Shown: positions 8,844 to 17,517 of the stretch, piece after piece
How positions within the stretch are numbered: position 1 is the stretch's first letter
How the letters are laid out: each line of letters begins with the position of its first letter
DNA from: Fluviicola chungangensis
GTDB taxonomy: Bacteria > Bacteroidota > Bacteroidia > Flavobacteriales_D > Crocinitomicaceae
Assembly: GCF_007558725.1 (NCBI RefSeq)
Contig: NZ_VLPL01000003.1
Location: 1-64,000, forward strand
Reading direction: 5' to 3'
DNA length: 64,000 bases
Program-made: the position numbers and the translations under genes
The notes under the pieces: model-generated
Databases searched by the model: none
The model's input: the letters and a program-made list of their open reading frames with translations, nothing else
Told to the model about the DNA's origin: nothing

Positions 8844-9155
8844 AATTTCTGCAAATTCATGAATGATAGGGTTACTCCATATCTTCCTTAGCTATATTTA
8901 GCTGATTTCTAACATTACGTTTTAAATTGGAAAAGGAATTTAATATGCAAGGATATCCGGAATAAATCATTTCTACAATGATATAAATCAGTTAGTTTAT
9001 TCAATTTCCGACTTCAAAGCGATTATTAGTTAGATGTTGAACTTTTCGAATCTACGAAGTGTTAAAATTCAAATCGAAAGGAAAATGATCCCTATTTGAT
9101 TTCATGTTGTTTAAACTCCTTCACAAAGCCTATTTCAAATTAATACTTAAGTAAA
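8844..9155. other. AT-rich intergenic region without a recognised gene
   Basis: This 312-bp stretch between the VIT1-type gene and the broken cold-shock gene holds no convincing ORF. A weak minus-strand -7 box (TGAATTTG, 8852-8859) lies 8 bp before the VIT1 start. TTAGCT occurs twice near 8891-8906, 10 bp apart. Confidence 0.4.
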
Positions 9156-9276
9156 ATGCAAGAAGGAACAGTAAAACTCTTCAATGAGACAAAAGGCTTT
9201 GGTTTCATTAACGATGTTAGCACAGGAGGTAAACTTCAATTTGGAAGAAGGTCCGAAAGGATTCAATGCAGTGAAC
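9156..9276 (+). pseudogene. Cold-shock (CspA-like) gene remnant with internal deletion and frameshift
   Basis: The ATG at 9156 opens MQEGTVKLFNETKGFGFIND, the N-terminal half of a cold-shock domain with the RNP1-type motif KGFGFI. From about 9226 the similarity continues in another frame as NFNLEEGPKGFNAVN, the typical C-terminal end of the same family. The middle, about 20 codons that should carry RNP2 (IFVH), is missing, and the reading frame is shifted at the junction. The open frame itself runs on to 9353 with unrelated residues. An intact CspA is about 64-70 aa, so this copy should not make a functional protein. Confidence 0.75.
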
Positions 9277-9386
9277 GGTTTCCCCCTTTTTTGTGCTTCA
9301 TTTTTGACACGACGAGAAGTTTGTGCCGATATTATTTTCAACGCAGGAAATGATCGTCGGTAAGTTGTGTCCCCGCTGCTAAAAAA

Positions 9387-9412
9387 GAAGGCTGTCCAAA
9401 CGATCAGCCTTC
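9387..9412 (-). terminator. Candidate intrinsic terminator
   Basis: An 8-bp stem GAAGGCTG / CAGCCTTC (9387-9394 and 9405-9412) is followed on the minus strand by six T (9381-9386). It could end transcription from the minus-strand gene at 9625-10977, although it lies about 210 bp past the stop codon. Confidence 0.4.
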
Positions 9413-9624
9413 CGTTACCGTTCTCTCATTTACTGAAATCCCAATAAGAGGGATAATAATAAGGCAATTCCTCTGCGATTAATCACCCGCATGATTTTCT
9501 TCCGAAAGGACGAATCAAAAAAATATTTCAGGATATATTCCATAGGTATAAGTTACGAAATTCAGATGAGTTATACCAATGATTAAACGAACAAATCTCC
9601 GAAGCTCCGATCTTTCAATAGTGA

Positions 9625-10977
9625 TTACGGTTTCTTTTTGATTCGCGTTAAATTGTAGGTGACGCTCACAAACCAGCCATAATTCACCGCATCCACTTTT
9701 GGAACTTCGGTCATTCCGCTTTCAAGAGGGATATCTGCTTTATTTCCATCGCTTGAAACCCTGCTTGACAGTTTATACGATTTACCCATAATTCCCCCGG
9801 TAGAAAGGCTGATCGTATTTCGGGTTCCGAAGGATCCACTGATACCCAAAACAAAGCCTGTATTGGCATCAAAGGTTGAAACCGAAACTCCTGCAGTTGG
9901 TCCGAAGGTGAAATTTCTGCTTAGTCTCCAGTTCGCATGTAACAAAGCCATCACGCTCAAATCAGCATCGCGGCCATTTTCTTTATGGATGTAGGGAGAA
10001 CCGTTATTTGCCATGGAATAAGTTGGTTTTACCAAAGAATTCACTCCAATCCCCGTAGAGAAATCGATTTTGAAAACACCGGTTCTGTAGATGTCAGTTG
10101 AGTAATTACAAATCGTATCAGTCGGATCAAATCGATTTATTACAATAATTTGCAAAGTAGTTACTTCTTTCTCCGGGAAGTGGATATCCGATTTTGCGTA
10201 ATTTTTCGGTGCTTCTTTTGCGAAGGAAATAATATAGCTAAGCAGTTTTGGATAGTTTTTGGAGTTTAATTTATTTATTACACCTTCCATACTGGCTAAC
10301 GTTTGAACATACTCAAACTTACTGTTGGGAGACTCCGCGTTGAACTCTTTAAGAGCATTATAGAGTCCTTTAACATAAAAAATATCGTTTTGAAATTCAT
10401 TTAATTCTTCCGAATAATCGGTTGATTTAAAACCTAGATCTTTTAATCCTTTTTCTGAAGCATCCTTTATTAAAGTCATCTCATCTAACTTTATATCTTT
10501 AATAGTATTCGGATATTCATCAATAAATCGAATTATTTTATTCAATTTTTCTACAAGATCTGCTTCTTGAATAGAAGAATCTTTAAAATCTACCAAAGCC
10601 CTAAATCGTTTGTCCTCAAATAGTGCTTTATCAGACAAAGTGATGCTTTCGAGTCCGTGGAGATACTGCTCCAGAATTGCTGGTGGTTCCGTCTCCCAGT
10701 CAAAATCATTGAACTTAAACTGTACTTTGTATAGGGCTGTATTGAAATCATCTAAACGAATCAGGTAATTACTTTTATGATTTACAGATTGATTACTTAG
10801 CCCTGTAATTCGTTTGTGGGTAAATTTTCCTGGAATTGAGTCGTATGTTATCTTTTGTCCCTGTGAAAGAAAGGCAAGTATTGAAAAGATAATGGCAAGA
10901 TTAATGCCACTAAAGGATTGATTGAATAAATCGTACTTTTTCCCGATTATTATCGGTTTGTTTTCAATTGTTTTCAT
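9625..10977 (-). CDS. Unrecognised envelope protein: helical domain plus C-terminal beta-barrel-like region
   Basis: I do not recognise the family. The 450-aa protein has a hydrophobic segment near residues 23-42 (LAIIFSILAFLSQGQ) that resembles a late signal peptide, a charged, mostly helical middle (about 100-280) with many Glu and Lys, and a C-terminal part of about 170 residues rich in alternating Ser, Gly, Thr and aromatic residues (ANWRLSRNFTFGPTAGVSVS, GWFVSVTYNLTRI) like a small outer-membrane barrel. The ATG at 10977 is used because it follows a plausible promoter; a longer frame to 11031 would run through the promoter. Confidence 0.7.
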   Translation of the reverse strand: MKTIENKPIIIGKKYDLFNQSFSGINLAIIFSILAFLSQGQKITYDSIPGKFTHKRITGLSNQSVNHKSNYLIRLDDFNTALYKVQFKFNDFDWETEPPAILEQYLHGLESITLSDKALFEDKRFRALVDFKDSSIQEADLVEKLNKIIRFIDEYPNTIKDIKLDEMTLIKDASEKGLKDLGFKSTDYSEELNEFQNDIFYVKGLYNALKEFNAESPNSKFEYVQTLASMEGVINKLNSKNYPKLLSYIISFAKEAPKNYAKSDIHFPEKEVTTLQIIVINRFDPTDTICNYSTDIYRTGVFKIDFSTGIGVNSLVKPTYSMANNGSPYIHKENGRDADLSVMALLHANWRLSRNFTFGPTAGVSVSTFDANTGFVLGISGSFGTRNTISLSTGGIMGKSYKLSSRVSSDGNKADIPLESGMTEVPKVDAVNYGWFVSVTYNLTRIKKKP

Positions 10978-11007
10978 AAGTCGCTGTTTTTCAGTAAATA
11001 ATTGCGA

Positions 11008-11035
11008 CAAAGATTTTCTTTTTTCGAACATTCAA
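11008..11035 (-). promoter_or_regulatory. Promoter of the barrel-like envelope gene
   Basis: The minus strand has TTG (11033-11035, part of TTTTTGAA) and, 17 bp downstream, AATCTTTG (11008-11015), a 7/8 match to TAnnTTTG. It gives a leader of about 25 nt to the ATG at 10977. Confidence 0.4.
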
Positions 11036-11107
11036 AAAGAGCCCTTCCCACAAAACCTCCCCGTATTTTTCCCGGTCCTGTTTTGCAGGAAGTCCCTGCT
11101 TAAAAAC

Positions 11108-11138
11108 TTGCGCATAAAGGATTTAATGTGGAGTTTTG
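11108..11138 (+). promoter_or_regulatory. Promoter of the 11163 gene
   Basis: TTG (11108-11110), 20-bp spacer and GAGTTTTG (11131-11138), a 7/8 match to the -7 consensus, lie 25 bp before the ATG at 11163. Confidence 0.4.
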
Positions 11139-11162
11139 CACTTAAACTTAAATTATGATATT

Positions 11163-11936
11163 ATGTCTAGACCAACACCAATTACTCAGCTAGTAGCTAA
11201 ATTTCCTTTTTTGAATGGGATGGGAAATGAGTTTCTTTTAGATATGGAACCGGCAGTGGTTCCTACTACAAATCCAATGCCCCAGATCGTTGATTTTCGC
11301 TCGCATTTTAAATGGAAGGATAATAACTATCTGGACGTTATTGCGATGGGGATAAAAAATACGGCTTTGAAAGACCTGTATCAAAAAGCATCAAGTAAGT
11401 ACTCAAATGGAGATGTTTACCTCACTGCTCTGAGAATTCACCACGGTGCTTCTGGTTATTCCCAGGAACTTTTTTTCTCACCTCTGTACTTAAAATCAAC
11501 GGACGGAGGGGTGAATTTTCAGGTAACTGAACTTGGAAGATATATGTATGATCATCAAAATGAGGTGTTTATTGAAGGAGTTGCTTCGGGAGTTGATATA
11601 GAATACAGAACAAATATTTATGTTAAACCAACTCTTGCGGGTTCATTTGGAAATTTTTCGTCTGGAGCTGATGTTGAATCTGTAACTTATCCTTTTCAAA
11701 CCATCTATACTATGATTTTTGATAGTTTGACATATAATGAAAACTATGTGACAATCACCAATGCTTTACCAAAGGACAAAGCCACTGGAAATCTGTTGAT
11801 CAAGCATTCTCTGTTACTCATGGCTGCTGAAACGGAAATTGGAGCTATATATCCAACCTTTCACGGGAATTATGCCAATCGTTCGCATTTATGCCCTCCA
11901 GGGTGCAGAATAATCAGTGACCTGGATAAAGCATAA
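11163..11936 (+). CDS. Unrecognised soluble protein
   Basis: I do not recognise this 257-aa protein. It has no signal peptide or membrane segment. Visible features are an N-terminal PTPITQLVAKFPFLNGMGNEF, a stretch YLTALRIHHGASGYSQELFFSPLYL, and a Cys pair near the end in HLCPPGCRI. The ATG at 11163 is preferred because a likely promoter lies 25 bp upstream. It is followed after 21 bp by the membrane gene of a signalling unit, so it may be co-transcribed with it and could be part of the same pathway; this is inference from position only. Confidence 0.7.
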   Translation: MSRPTPITQLVAKFPFLNGMGNEFLLDMEPAVVPTTNPMPQIVDFRSHFKWKDNNYLDVIAMGIKNTALKDLYQKASSKYSNGDVYLTALRIHHGASGYSQELFFSPLYLKSTDGGVNFQVTELGRYMYDHQNEVFIEGVASGVDIEYRTNIYVKPTLAGSFGNFSSGADVESVTYPFQTIYTMIFDSLTYNENYVTITNALPKDKATGNLLIKHSLLLMAAETEIGAIYPTFHGNYANRSHLCPPGCRIISDLDKA

Positions 11937-11957
11937 GCCTGTAAATAGTATATTAGC

Positions 11958-12653
11958 ATGTCACTCGATTACATTCATACCGACATGCTTACGCTTTTCA
12001 CTGAAATCTCATGTATCTCATTGGCCCTCTTTTTTGGAATCCTTGCTTTTCGCAAGATGGACCGGTTTTTCCGGGTGCTTCTGCTGCAAGTAATGGTCTG
12101 GAGTTTGTTTTACGCATGTTCACACGTCATTACTAGCTACCAGCACGCGCATCATTTACCCATAAACAATCAGTGGCTCATGAATATTCACATGCTCATT
12201 GAAACAGGAATCCTGCTCGCAGCGGCTTGGTGTGTATTGCCGAAAATGCTTCGAACACCGCTGGTAATCGGAGCATTTTCTCTTTTCCTGCTCGTTTTTG
12301 GAGTGCAGGGCAGCGGTCAGGGATTCGGAACTTACCTCAATTATGCAGACGTGACTGCCTGTATCGGAATTACACTGGTTTTTTCAGTGGTCCTTTACAA
12401 CTTCGGACAAACCACAAGTACTGCATTCTGGAAGTCACCTGAGAAATGGGCATGTTTGGGTATCCTGCTCTATTTTGCCTGCAGCGTGCCTTATGTTTCC
12501 ATGATGAATTACCTGGAACGCACAAACCCTGCGATCAATACCTTTTTATATTACCTGATCAGTGGTGTACTGGCAAATGTCAGGTATTTCTTATTAGCTC
12601 TTGCGTGCTGGATGATCTATCGAAATACTAAAAAACAAACAATCCACCCATGA
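11958..12653 (+). CDS. Multi-pass membrane protein, putative sensor partner of the adjacent kinase
   Basis: The 231-aa protein has about seven hydrophobic helices (for example ISCISLALFFGILAF, VVLPKML-flanked ILLAAAWC, ACIGITLVFSVVLYNF, YFLLALACWMIY) and short His-rich loops (SYQHAHHLPINN). No catalytic motif is seen. Its stop codon overlaps the kinase start as ATGA, and that kinase lacks a sensor domain. The likely role is signal input for the kinase; this is inferred from the coupling, since the family is not recognised. Confidence 0.75.
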   Translation: MSLDYIHTDMLTLFTEISCISLALFFGILAFRKMDRFFRVLLLQVMVWSLFYACSHVITSYQHAHHLPINNQWLMNIHMLIETGILLAAAWCVLPKMLRTPLVIGAFSLFLLVFGVQGSGQGFGTYLNYADVTACIGITLVFSVVLYNFGQTTSTAFWKSPEKWACLGILLYFACSVPYVSMMNYLERTNPAINTFLYYLISGVLANVRYFLLALACWMIYRNTKKQTIHP

Positions 12654-13423
12654 ATGATATTATTCTAAGTATTGTTTCCGCTACACTGCTCATTTTGCTG
12701 CTCATCGCCGGAATTACAATTACTTTTTTTATGGCAGGCAGACAACGGATGCGCCAGGAACAAATCCTGACGGAAACAAAACTGGCATTCGAACGCGAAT
12801 TACGCCTGGTGGAAACGGAGGTCAGTGAACATGTCATGGGACAGTTTGCCAACGAGCTCCACGACAACATCGGGCAGTTGCTCACCGCCATGCATATCGA
12901 GATTGAAAACCGGAAATTGGACGATCCGGGCAGCCAGGACGAATTCAAGCCACTGGAAATCTATCTCAATGAAGTGACACAGCAATTACGCTTGTTAAGC
13001 AAAACGTTCAATACCGACTTTATCGCCCACAGTGGATTGCTTTCTGCCATTCAGATGGAAGTAAACAGGATGAACAATTTGCGCCGGTTCAAAGTTCACT
13101 TGGAAGCCGGAAACTTCGTATCGGTTTTGAAAAAAGAGGAGGAATTGATGGTGTTCCGGATTTTCCAGGAAATCCTTCAAAATGTGATGAAGCATTCCGG
13201 GGCAAAGAATGTATCCATTCATCTGAAAACTGATTCCGACCTGTTTCAACTCGAAATCAGGGATGACGGAAAGGGGTTTGATTACCAGGAAGTACTGAAA
13301 CAAAATAAAGGTTCGGGTCTTCGGAATATCCTGAAACGGGCTGCCCTGGCACAGCTGGATTGCGAAATTCAAACAAAATCAGGCGAAGGAACGTGCTTTA
13401 TTCTGAAAAAATCGCCACATTAG
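12650..13423 (+). CDS. HisKA_3-type sensor histidine kinase without a sensor domain
   Basis: The 257-aa kinase has one N-terminal helix (about 5-29), a short coiled linker, a dimerisation/phospho-acceptor motif ELHDNIGQLLTAMHIEIE (His71) and a HATPase domain with QEILQNVMKHSGA, DDGKGF and GSGLRNI. This is the NarX/LytS-like class that pairs with LuxR-type regulators, one of which follows 24 bp downstream. There is no extracytoplasmic or PAS domain, so signal input must come from another protein, probably the overlapping upstream membrane protein. Confidence 0.9.
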   Translation: MNDIILSIVSATLLILLLIAGITITFFMAGRQRMRQEQILTETKLAFERELRLVETEVSEHVMGQFANELHDNIGQLLTAMHIEIENRKLDDPGSQDEFKPLEIYLNEVTQQLRLLSKTFNTDFIAHSGLLSAIQMEVNRMNNLRRFKVHLEAGNFVSVLKKEEELMVFRIFQEILQNVMKHSGAKNVSIHLKTDSDLFQLEIRDDGKGFDYQEVLKQNKGSGLRNILKRAALAQLDCEIQTKSGEGTCFILKKSPH

Positions 13424-13447
13424 GATGATTTTAACGCACCGCTGCTC

Positions 13448-14110
13448 ATGAAAAACCGAAGTATTGTTCTGATTGACGACCACACCATTGTACGGAACGG
13501 TTTAAAAGAACTCATCGAAAAATTAGGCCCTTACTCCGTAACGGCACAGTTTGATTCCGGGAATGCATTCCTGGAGAATTTCCCTGTGCTTCAGAAACCC
13601 GACCTGGTCATTGTCGATTTAAACATGCCCGGAATGAGTGGGTTCGAATTGGTGGAACACATAATGACTTTGGAACAAGCACAAAAAATCCTCATTTTAA
13701 CCCTGGATAGTGATGAACAAACCATTATACGCCTGTTCCGGAACGGGGTTCGCGGATTCCTGAAAAAGAATTGCAGCGCGGAAATGCTGAAAAATGCATT
13801 GGATTCCATCCTGGCAACAGGTTATTACCACAATGAATTCCTGGCCCTCTCTTTAAGAACGGAAGTCGAAACAACCCGGCTTTCCGAAAAAGAACGGATC
13901 CTGGCTCAACTGACTGACCGGGAACGCGAATTTCTCAAATGGGTGTGCCACGAATACGAATATACCTACGACCAGATTGCGGATCAAATGCAGGTAAGTT
14001 CACGCACGGTGGATGGCTACCGGGAAGCAATCTTCGATAAGTTCGCCATCAAATCCAAAACCGGATTGGTACTCTTTGTCCTGAAGCATCAGTTGTTTGA
14101 TGAGCTCTGA
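13448..14110 (+). CDS. NarL/LuxR-family response regulator
   Basis: The 220-aa protein has a receiver domain (IDDH near residue 9, phospho-acceptor D57 in VIVDLNMPGMSG, LTLDSDEQ) and a C-terminal helix-turn-helix from about residue 150 (LTDREREFLKWVCHE, then ADQMQVSSRTVDGYREAIFDKF). It is the cognate partner of the kinase encoded just upstream. Targets are unknown; the hydrolase gene 120 bp downstream has its own -7 box and is a candidate. Confidence 0.92.
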   Translation: MKNRSIVLIDDHTIVRNGLKELIEKLGPYSVTAQFDSGNAFLENFPVLQKPDLVIVDLNMPGMSGFELVEHIMTLEQAQKILILTLDSDEQTIIRLFRNGVRGFLKKNCSAEMLKNALDSILATGYYHNEFLALSLRTEVETTRLSEKERILAQLTDREREFLKWVCHEYEYTYDQIADQMQVSSRTVDGYREAIFDKFAIKSKTGLVLFVLKHQLFDEL

Positions 14111-14159
14111 AAGGTTGAACGCATCCTGTTCCCCGTAAATCCTTTACGACCTGCATCAC

Positions 14160-14167
14160 TATTTTTG
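14160..14167 (+). promoter_or_regulatory. -7 box before the hydrolase gene
   Basis: TATTTTTG is a perfect TAnnTTTG match, 62 bp before the ATG at 14230. No clear -33 TTG lies at the usual distance, which may point to an activator-dependent promoter. Confidence 0.4.
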
Positions 14168-14229
14168 TATTCGAATCACGGAATCAAAAAAAACAATTAA
14201 TTTTCAGTCATTACCTTAAACTATTTACA

Positions 14230-15729
14230 ATGAAAACATTAACCCTTGCATTTGTGCACGGATACAGTGTCACAAACCTCGACACTTACGGAGAAATGCC
14301 TTTGCGCTTAATGCAGGAAGCCGGGAACTACGGTTACCAACTCAAAATCGAACACATCTTTTTAGGACGCTACATCAGTTTCAACGACGAAGTGCGCTTG
14401 GAAGATATTGCACGTGCAATGGAACAGGCTGTGCAGGAACAACTCATCCCGAATTTGGTCGCAGGAGAACGCTTTGCGTGTATCACACATTCAACCGGCG
14501 GGCCGGTCGTACGGACCTGGTGGAACAACTATTACAAAGATCGGAAGACCTGTCCGATGTCCCATTTGGTAATGCTTGCACCGGCCAATTACGGCTCTGC
14601 ACTGGCACAATTGGGGAAAAGTCGCTTAAGCCGCATCAAATCGTGGTTTGATGGAGTAGAACCCGGACAACGCGTGCTGAATTGGCTGGAATTGGGAAGC
14701 AGTGACGCCTGGAAACTCAATAAAGACTGGACCCTGAACGGTCAAAAACACATCGGGCCGAATGGAATTTTCCCGTTCTCATTAATCGGGCAGGACATAG
14801 ACCGCAAGTTGTATGATCATTTGAATTCCTACACCGGCGAATTGGGAAGTGATGGAGTTGTGCGTGTTGCAGCAGCCAATCAAAATGGCCGGTATGTAAA
14901 ACTCAAACAGGAAACACCCAAATTGGTCGGTGGAACCTGGCAGGCGAATAAGCTCGAAATTTCCGATTTTAGAGAAGCTCCTCCAACACCTTTCCGGGTG
15001 ATGACCTATAAATCACACTCCGGTGCAGAAATGGGAATTATGCGCAGTCCGCTGAAGGATCCGAAAGACCCGAAAGGAACCGAAGTAGTGAATGCCATTT
15101 TCCGCTGTATCGGGGTGACAACGGATGCGGACTATAAAAAACTGACAGCAGATTTTGCCAATGAAACAGCAGATGTGCAGTTGAAAGGACTGGTCGAAGA
15201 AGACAAACGCTTGTTCGGGAAGAAATACTATATCCATGACCGGTACTCCATGATTTTGTTCCGTTTAGTTGATTCGGAGGGACATCCGGTGACCGATTTC
15301 GATCTGATCCTCACAGGAGCGAACCACGATCCGAATGCTTTACCCGTTGGTTTTTTTGCCGACAGACAATGTAACCAGGTCAATAAATCAACAGTCACCT
15401 ATTTCTTCAATTACGATGTGCTTCATGGAAGAAAAGCGATGACCGTAAATGGAGTTAAACTGGATGAAATGAAAGGGATCAATGAATTGGGATTGATCAT
15501 CCGACCGCGTCCGGACGACGGATTTATCCGCTATTTACCGTGTGAGATCCACGCTTCCAAAGAGTTGTTCGATAGGGTTTTCCAACCAAATGCAACAACA
15601 ATGATCGATATTTGCATTCAACGGGTAGTGAGTAACGAAGTATTCCGCTTTGAGAAAGTGAGAAACACGGATGGTCCGCAAAACCTGAATTTCAAAAAAG
15701 TAAACCCGGGAAATGGGATTGTGAAATAG
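14230..15729 (+). CDS. Cytoplasmic-type alpha/beta-hydrolase, lipase/phospholipase-like
   Basis: The 499-aa protein starts with LTLAFVHGYSV, a strand plus oxyanion-hole HG, and has a nucleophile elbow THSTGG (Ser88), both typical of alpha/beta-hydrolase lipases. A likely acid/His part follows around 200 (TGELGSDGVVRVAAANQNGRY). The C-terminal 200 residues form an extra domain with beta-rich sequence (MILFRLVDSEGHPVTDFDLILTG). No Sec signal, lipobox or T9SS sorting domain is present, so it is cytoplasmic or exported by an unseen route. Substrate is unknown. It sits alone downstream of a two-component system. Confidence 0.75.
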   Translation: MKTLTLAFVHGYSVTNLDTYGEMPLRLMQEAGNYGYQLKIEHIFLGRYISFNDEVRLEDIARAMEQAVQEQLIPNLVAGERFACITHSTGGPVVRTWWNNYYKDRKTCPMSHLVMLAPANYGSALAQLGKSRLSRIKSWFDGVEPGQRVLNWLELGSSDAWKLNKDWTLNGQKHIGPNGIFPFSLIGQDIDRKLYDHLNSYTGELGSDGVVRVAAANQNGRYVKLKQETPKLVGGTWQANKLEISDFREAPPTPFRVMTYKSHSGAEMGIMRSPLKDPKDPKGTEVVNAIFRCIGVTTDADYKKLTADFANETADVQLKGLVEEDKRLFGKKYYIHDRYSMILFRLVDSEGHPVTDFDLILTGANHDPNALPVGFFADRQCNQVNKSTVTYFFNYDVLHGRKAMTVNGVKLDEMKGINELGLIIRPRPDDGFIRYLPCEIHASKELFDRVFQPNATTMIDICIQRVVSNEVFRFEKVRNTDGPQNLNFKKVNPGNGIVK

Positions 15730-15786
15730 TTTTGAATCCGCAGATTCTGCCAAACACTCCTCATCGGCAGGAAATCAGGTTAAAGA

Positions 15787-15813
15787 AAAGGCTGTCCGAA
15801 ACGGACAGCCTTT
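15787..15813. terminator. Bidirectional terminator between convergent genes
   Basis: A 12-bp perfect stem AAAGGCTGTCCG / CGGACAGCCTTT (15787-15798 and 15802-15813) with a three-base loop lies between the stops of the hydrolase (15729, plus) and the lipoprotein (15830, minus), with T-rich runs on the outer sides. Confidence 0.75.
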
Positions 15814-15829
15814 AGTATTATCAGGTAAT

Positions 15830-17281
15830 CTATTTTTTCTTCATAAGTTTCATCACGCGCTGTTCAGCTTTAGACTTGATTGCCTCGGCTTTCTTGAACG
15901 AATTTCCTTGTTGTTCCGATAAATAATCCTGGAAACTATGGCTCAGGTAGATCGGCGAAACATTCGAACTCTGGGCGAATGATTGAGAACTGTGACAAGA
16001 GAAACAATTTGCCAGGTTAGAGACATCGATTCCGCTCATGCTGCTCTCAAAGGTTTGCGTAAACGTTTCCATGGTCACATTGGCACAGTTCAAACTTCCG
16101 CGGGCAAAACTTCCCGGAGTGGCGTTCCCCATGTTTCCTGCCAGGCTGTCAATCAATTGCGCTTGCTGTGCCGGTGTTTTCCCGTCCGTATTCAGCCAGA
16201 GTGATCCGTTGTAGAAATAATTGGCCCACACGTCGTTCAATTGAGACTTCACACATTGGTTGATGCCATCCACGTTTTGGAAATCTGCCGGTTCCTGCTG
16301 TGAGGTGTTCATGAATGTCCCATCCGGATTGCGCGGAATTCCATATTGGAACAAGTCGAATACCTGGTAAGGCGTTTGGCCCAATTTCGTTGTTGTGTTG
16401 TACAAAATCCCGTTAATTCCTGTTGTCGTTCCGTTTTTAAACAAGAGCTGATCGGAAGCGGAACTTGCAGAATTGGCAGTCCAATCGTAATCCGGTGACA
16501 AATCATCGTGTTCAAATGTTGCCCAGATGAACTCCGGGTGGTTTTGAACCACACCCACGACGTGCATTCCGATTAAAGCAACCTGCGTGTTAGTGAAAGA
16601 AACACCGTTGTTTGTAGAAAGCGATGCAGTGGTGGTGTAATAATCGTTCTGCTTGGAAGCCGGGATCGCGGAAAGCGGAACCCATGCGACTTTCAATTCA
16701 AACGATCCGACCGGGAAGGAAGCATCGTTGGAAGCAGGCAATGTACCGCTTTCCAGTTGATTCGCGAAGCTGAGTCCGGCAGTATACATGGTCGGGTTCA
16801 TGTGGATGGAATAATAGACCATTGCACTGGTCCCATTATTGTAATCCGGGTTTGTTTGCAATACAGCGCTTTGGAATCCGGCCTGTGCTGTATCCTGGAG
16901 AACCACCAGTGTTCCGCTTGGAACCGTGACAGCGTTCATGTGAGAAGTGACCTGTTTCACTTTCGCTTGGTTCAAAAACAAAGGATTTCCACCGGCATCC
17001 GGTTTGGTGAGCCAAAGGAATTTGTTCCAGGACCATTGGTGGAAGATCTGGTTCGTCGTACTCGAAGTATCAAATGGACTTCCGATCCCTTCTTCAGGAG
17101 CAGGAGTTTGACTGTGCGGAAACCAACTCGGACTGACCAAACAAAGAGAATCCGGTGAGCTGCTGGCATTGTAACCTGTCTTGTCGATTTTTTCCTCCGT
17201 TCCGGAAGTGCAATTGGTAAGGATCGCCAAACCCGCAATGGTCAGCAATCCTAAACTTAGGGTCAAAGTGTTCTTTTTCAT
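15830..17281 (-). CDS. Mono-haem cytochrome-like lipoprotein
   Basis: The 483-aa protein has a lipoprotein signal (LAILTNC, acylated Cys near residue 24). The body contains FHQWSWNKFLWLTKP, FPVGSFELKVAWVPL and VALIGMHVVGVVQNHPEFIWATFEHDD, which recur in a family of periplasmic cytochrome-like proteins. A single CXXCH haem-binding motif (NCFSCHSS) lies about 60 residues from the C-terminus, followed by a Lys-rich tail. It probably attaches to a membrane facing the periplasm or cell surface and binds one c-type haem. The redox partner is unknown and no cytochrome-assembly genes are nearby. Confidence 0.8.
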   Translation of the reverse strand: MKKNTLTLSLGLLTIAGLAILTNCTSGTEEKIDKTGYNASSSPDSLCLVSPSWFPHSQTPAPEEGIGSPFDTSSTTNQIFHQWSWNKFLWLTKPDAGGNPLFLNQAKVKQVTSHMNAVTVPSGTLVVLQDTAQAGFQSAVLQTNPDYNNGTSAMVYYSIHMNPTMYTAGLSFANQLESGTLPASNDASFPVGSFELKVAWVPLSAIPASKQNDYYTTTASLSTNNGVSFTNTQVALIGMHVVGVVQNHPEFIWATFEHDDLSPDYDWTANSASSASDQLLFKNGTTTGINGILYNTTTKLGQTPYQVFDLFQYGIPRNPDGTFMNTSQQEPADFQNVDGINQCVKSQLNDVWANYFYNGSLWLNTDGKTPAQQAQLIDSLAGNMGNATPGSFARGSLNCANVTMETFTQTFESSMSGIDVSNLANCFSCHSSQSFAQSSNVSPIYLSHSFQDYLSEQQGNSFKKAEAIKSKAEQRVMKLMKKK

Positions 17282-17517
17282 GAATAGTGTTCTTTAAGTT
17301 GGGACTAAGATAGAATAATTTTCATACCCCGTTGCGGGGATTGGCACTAAATTGGAAAAGCAGGGCATTAAATGCCCAAAACACGTCATGAGCCTCAAAT
17401 AAGGTGACTAAGTTTTGAATAGTTTGAAAAACGGTACCTGTTAATGAGTAAAGATCATAAGAGAAAGATACGTCAGACGATAGTCTTTTTGGCACCAAAT
17501 TTGCCCATCCTCCTCCT

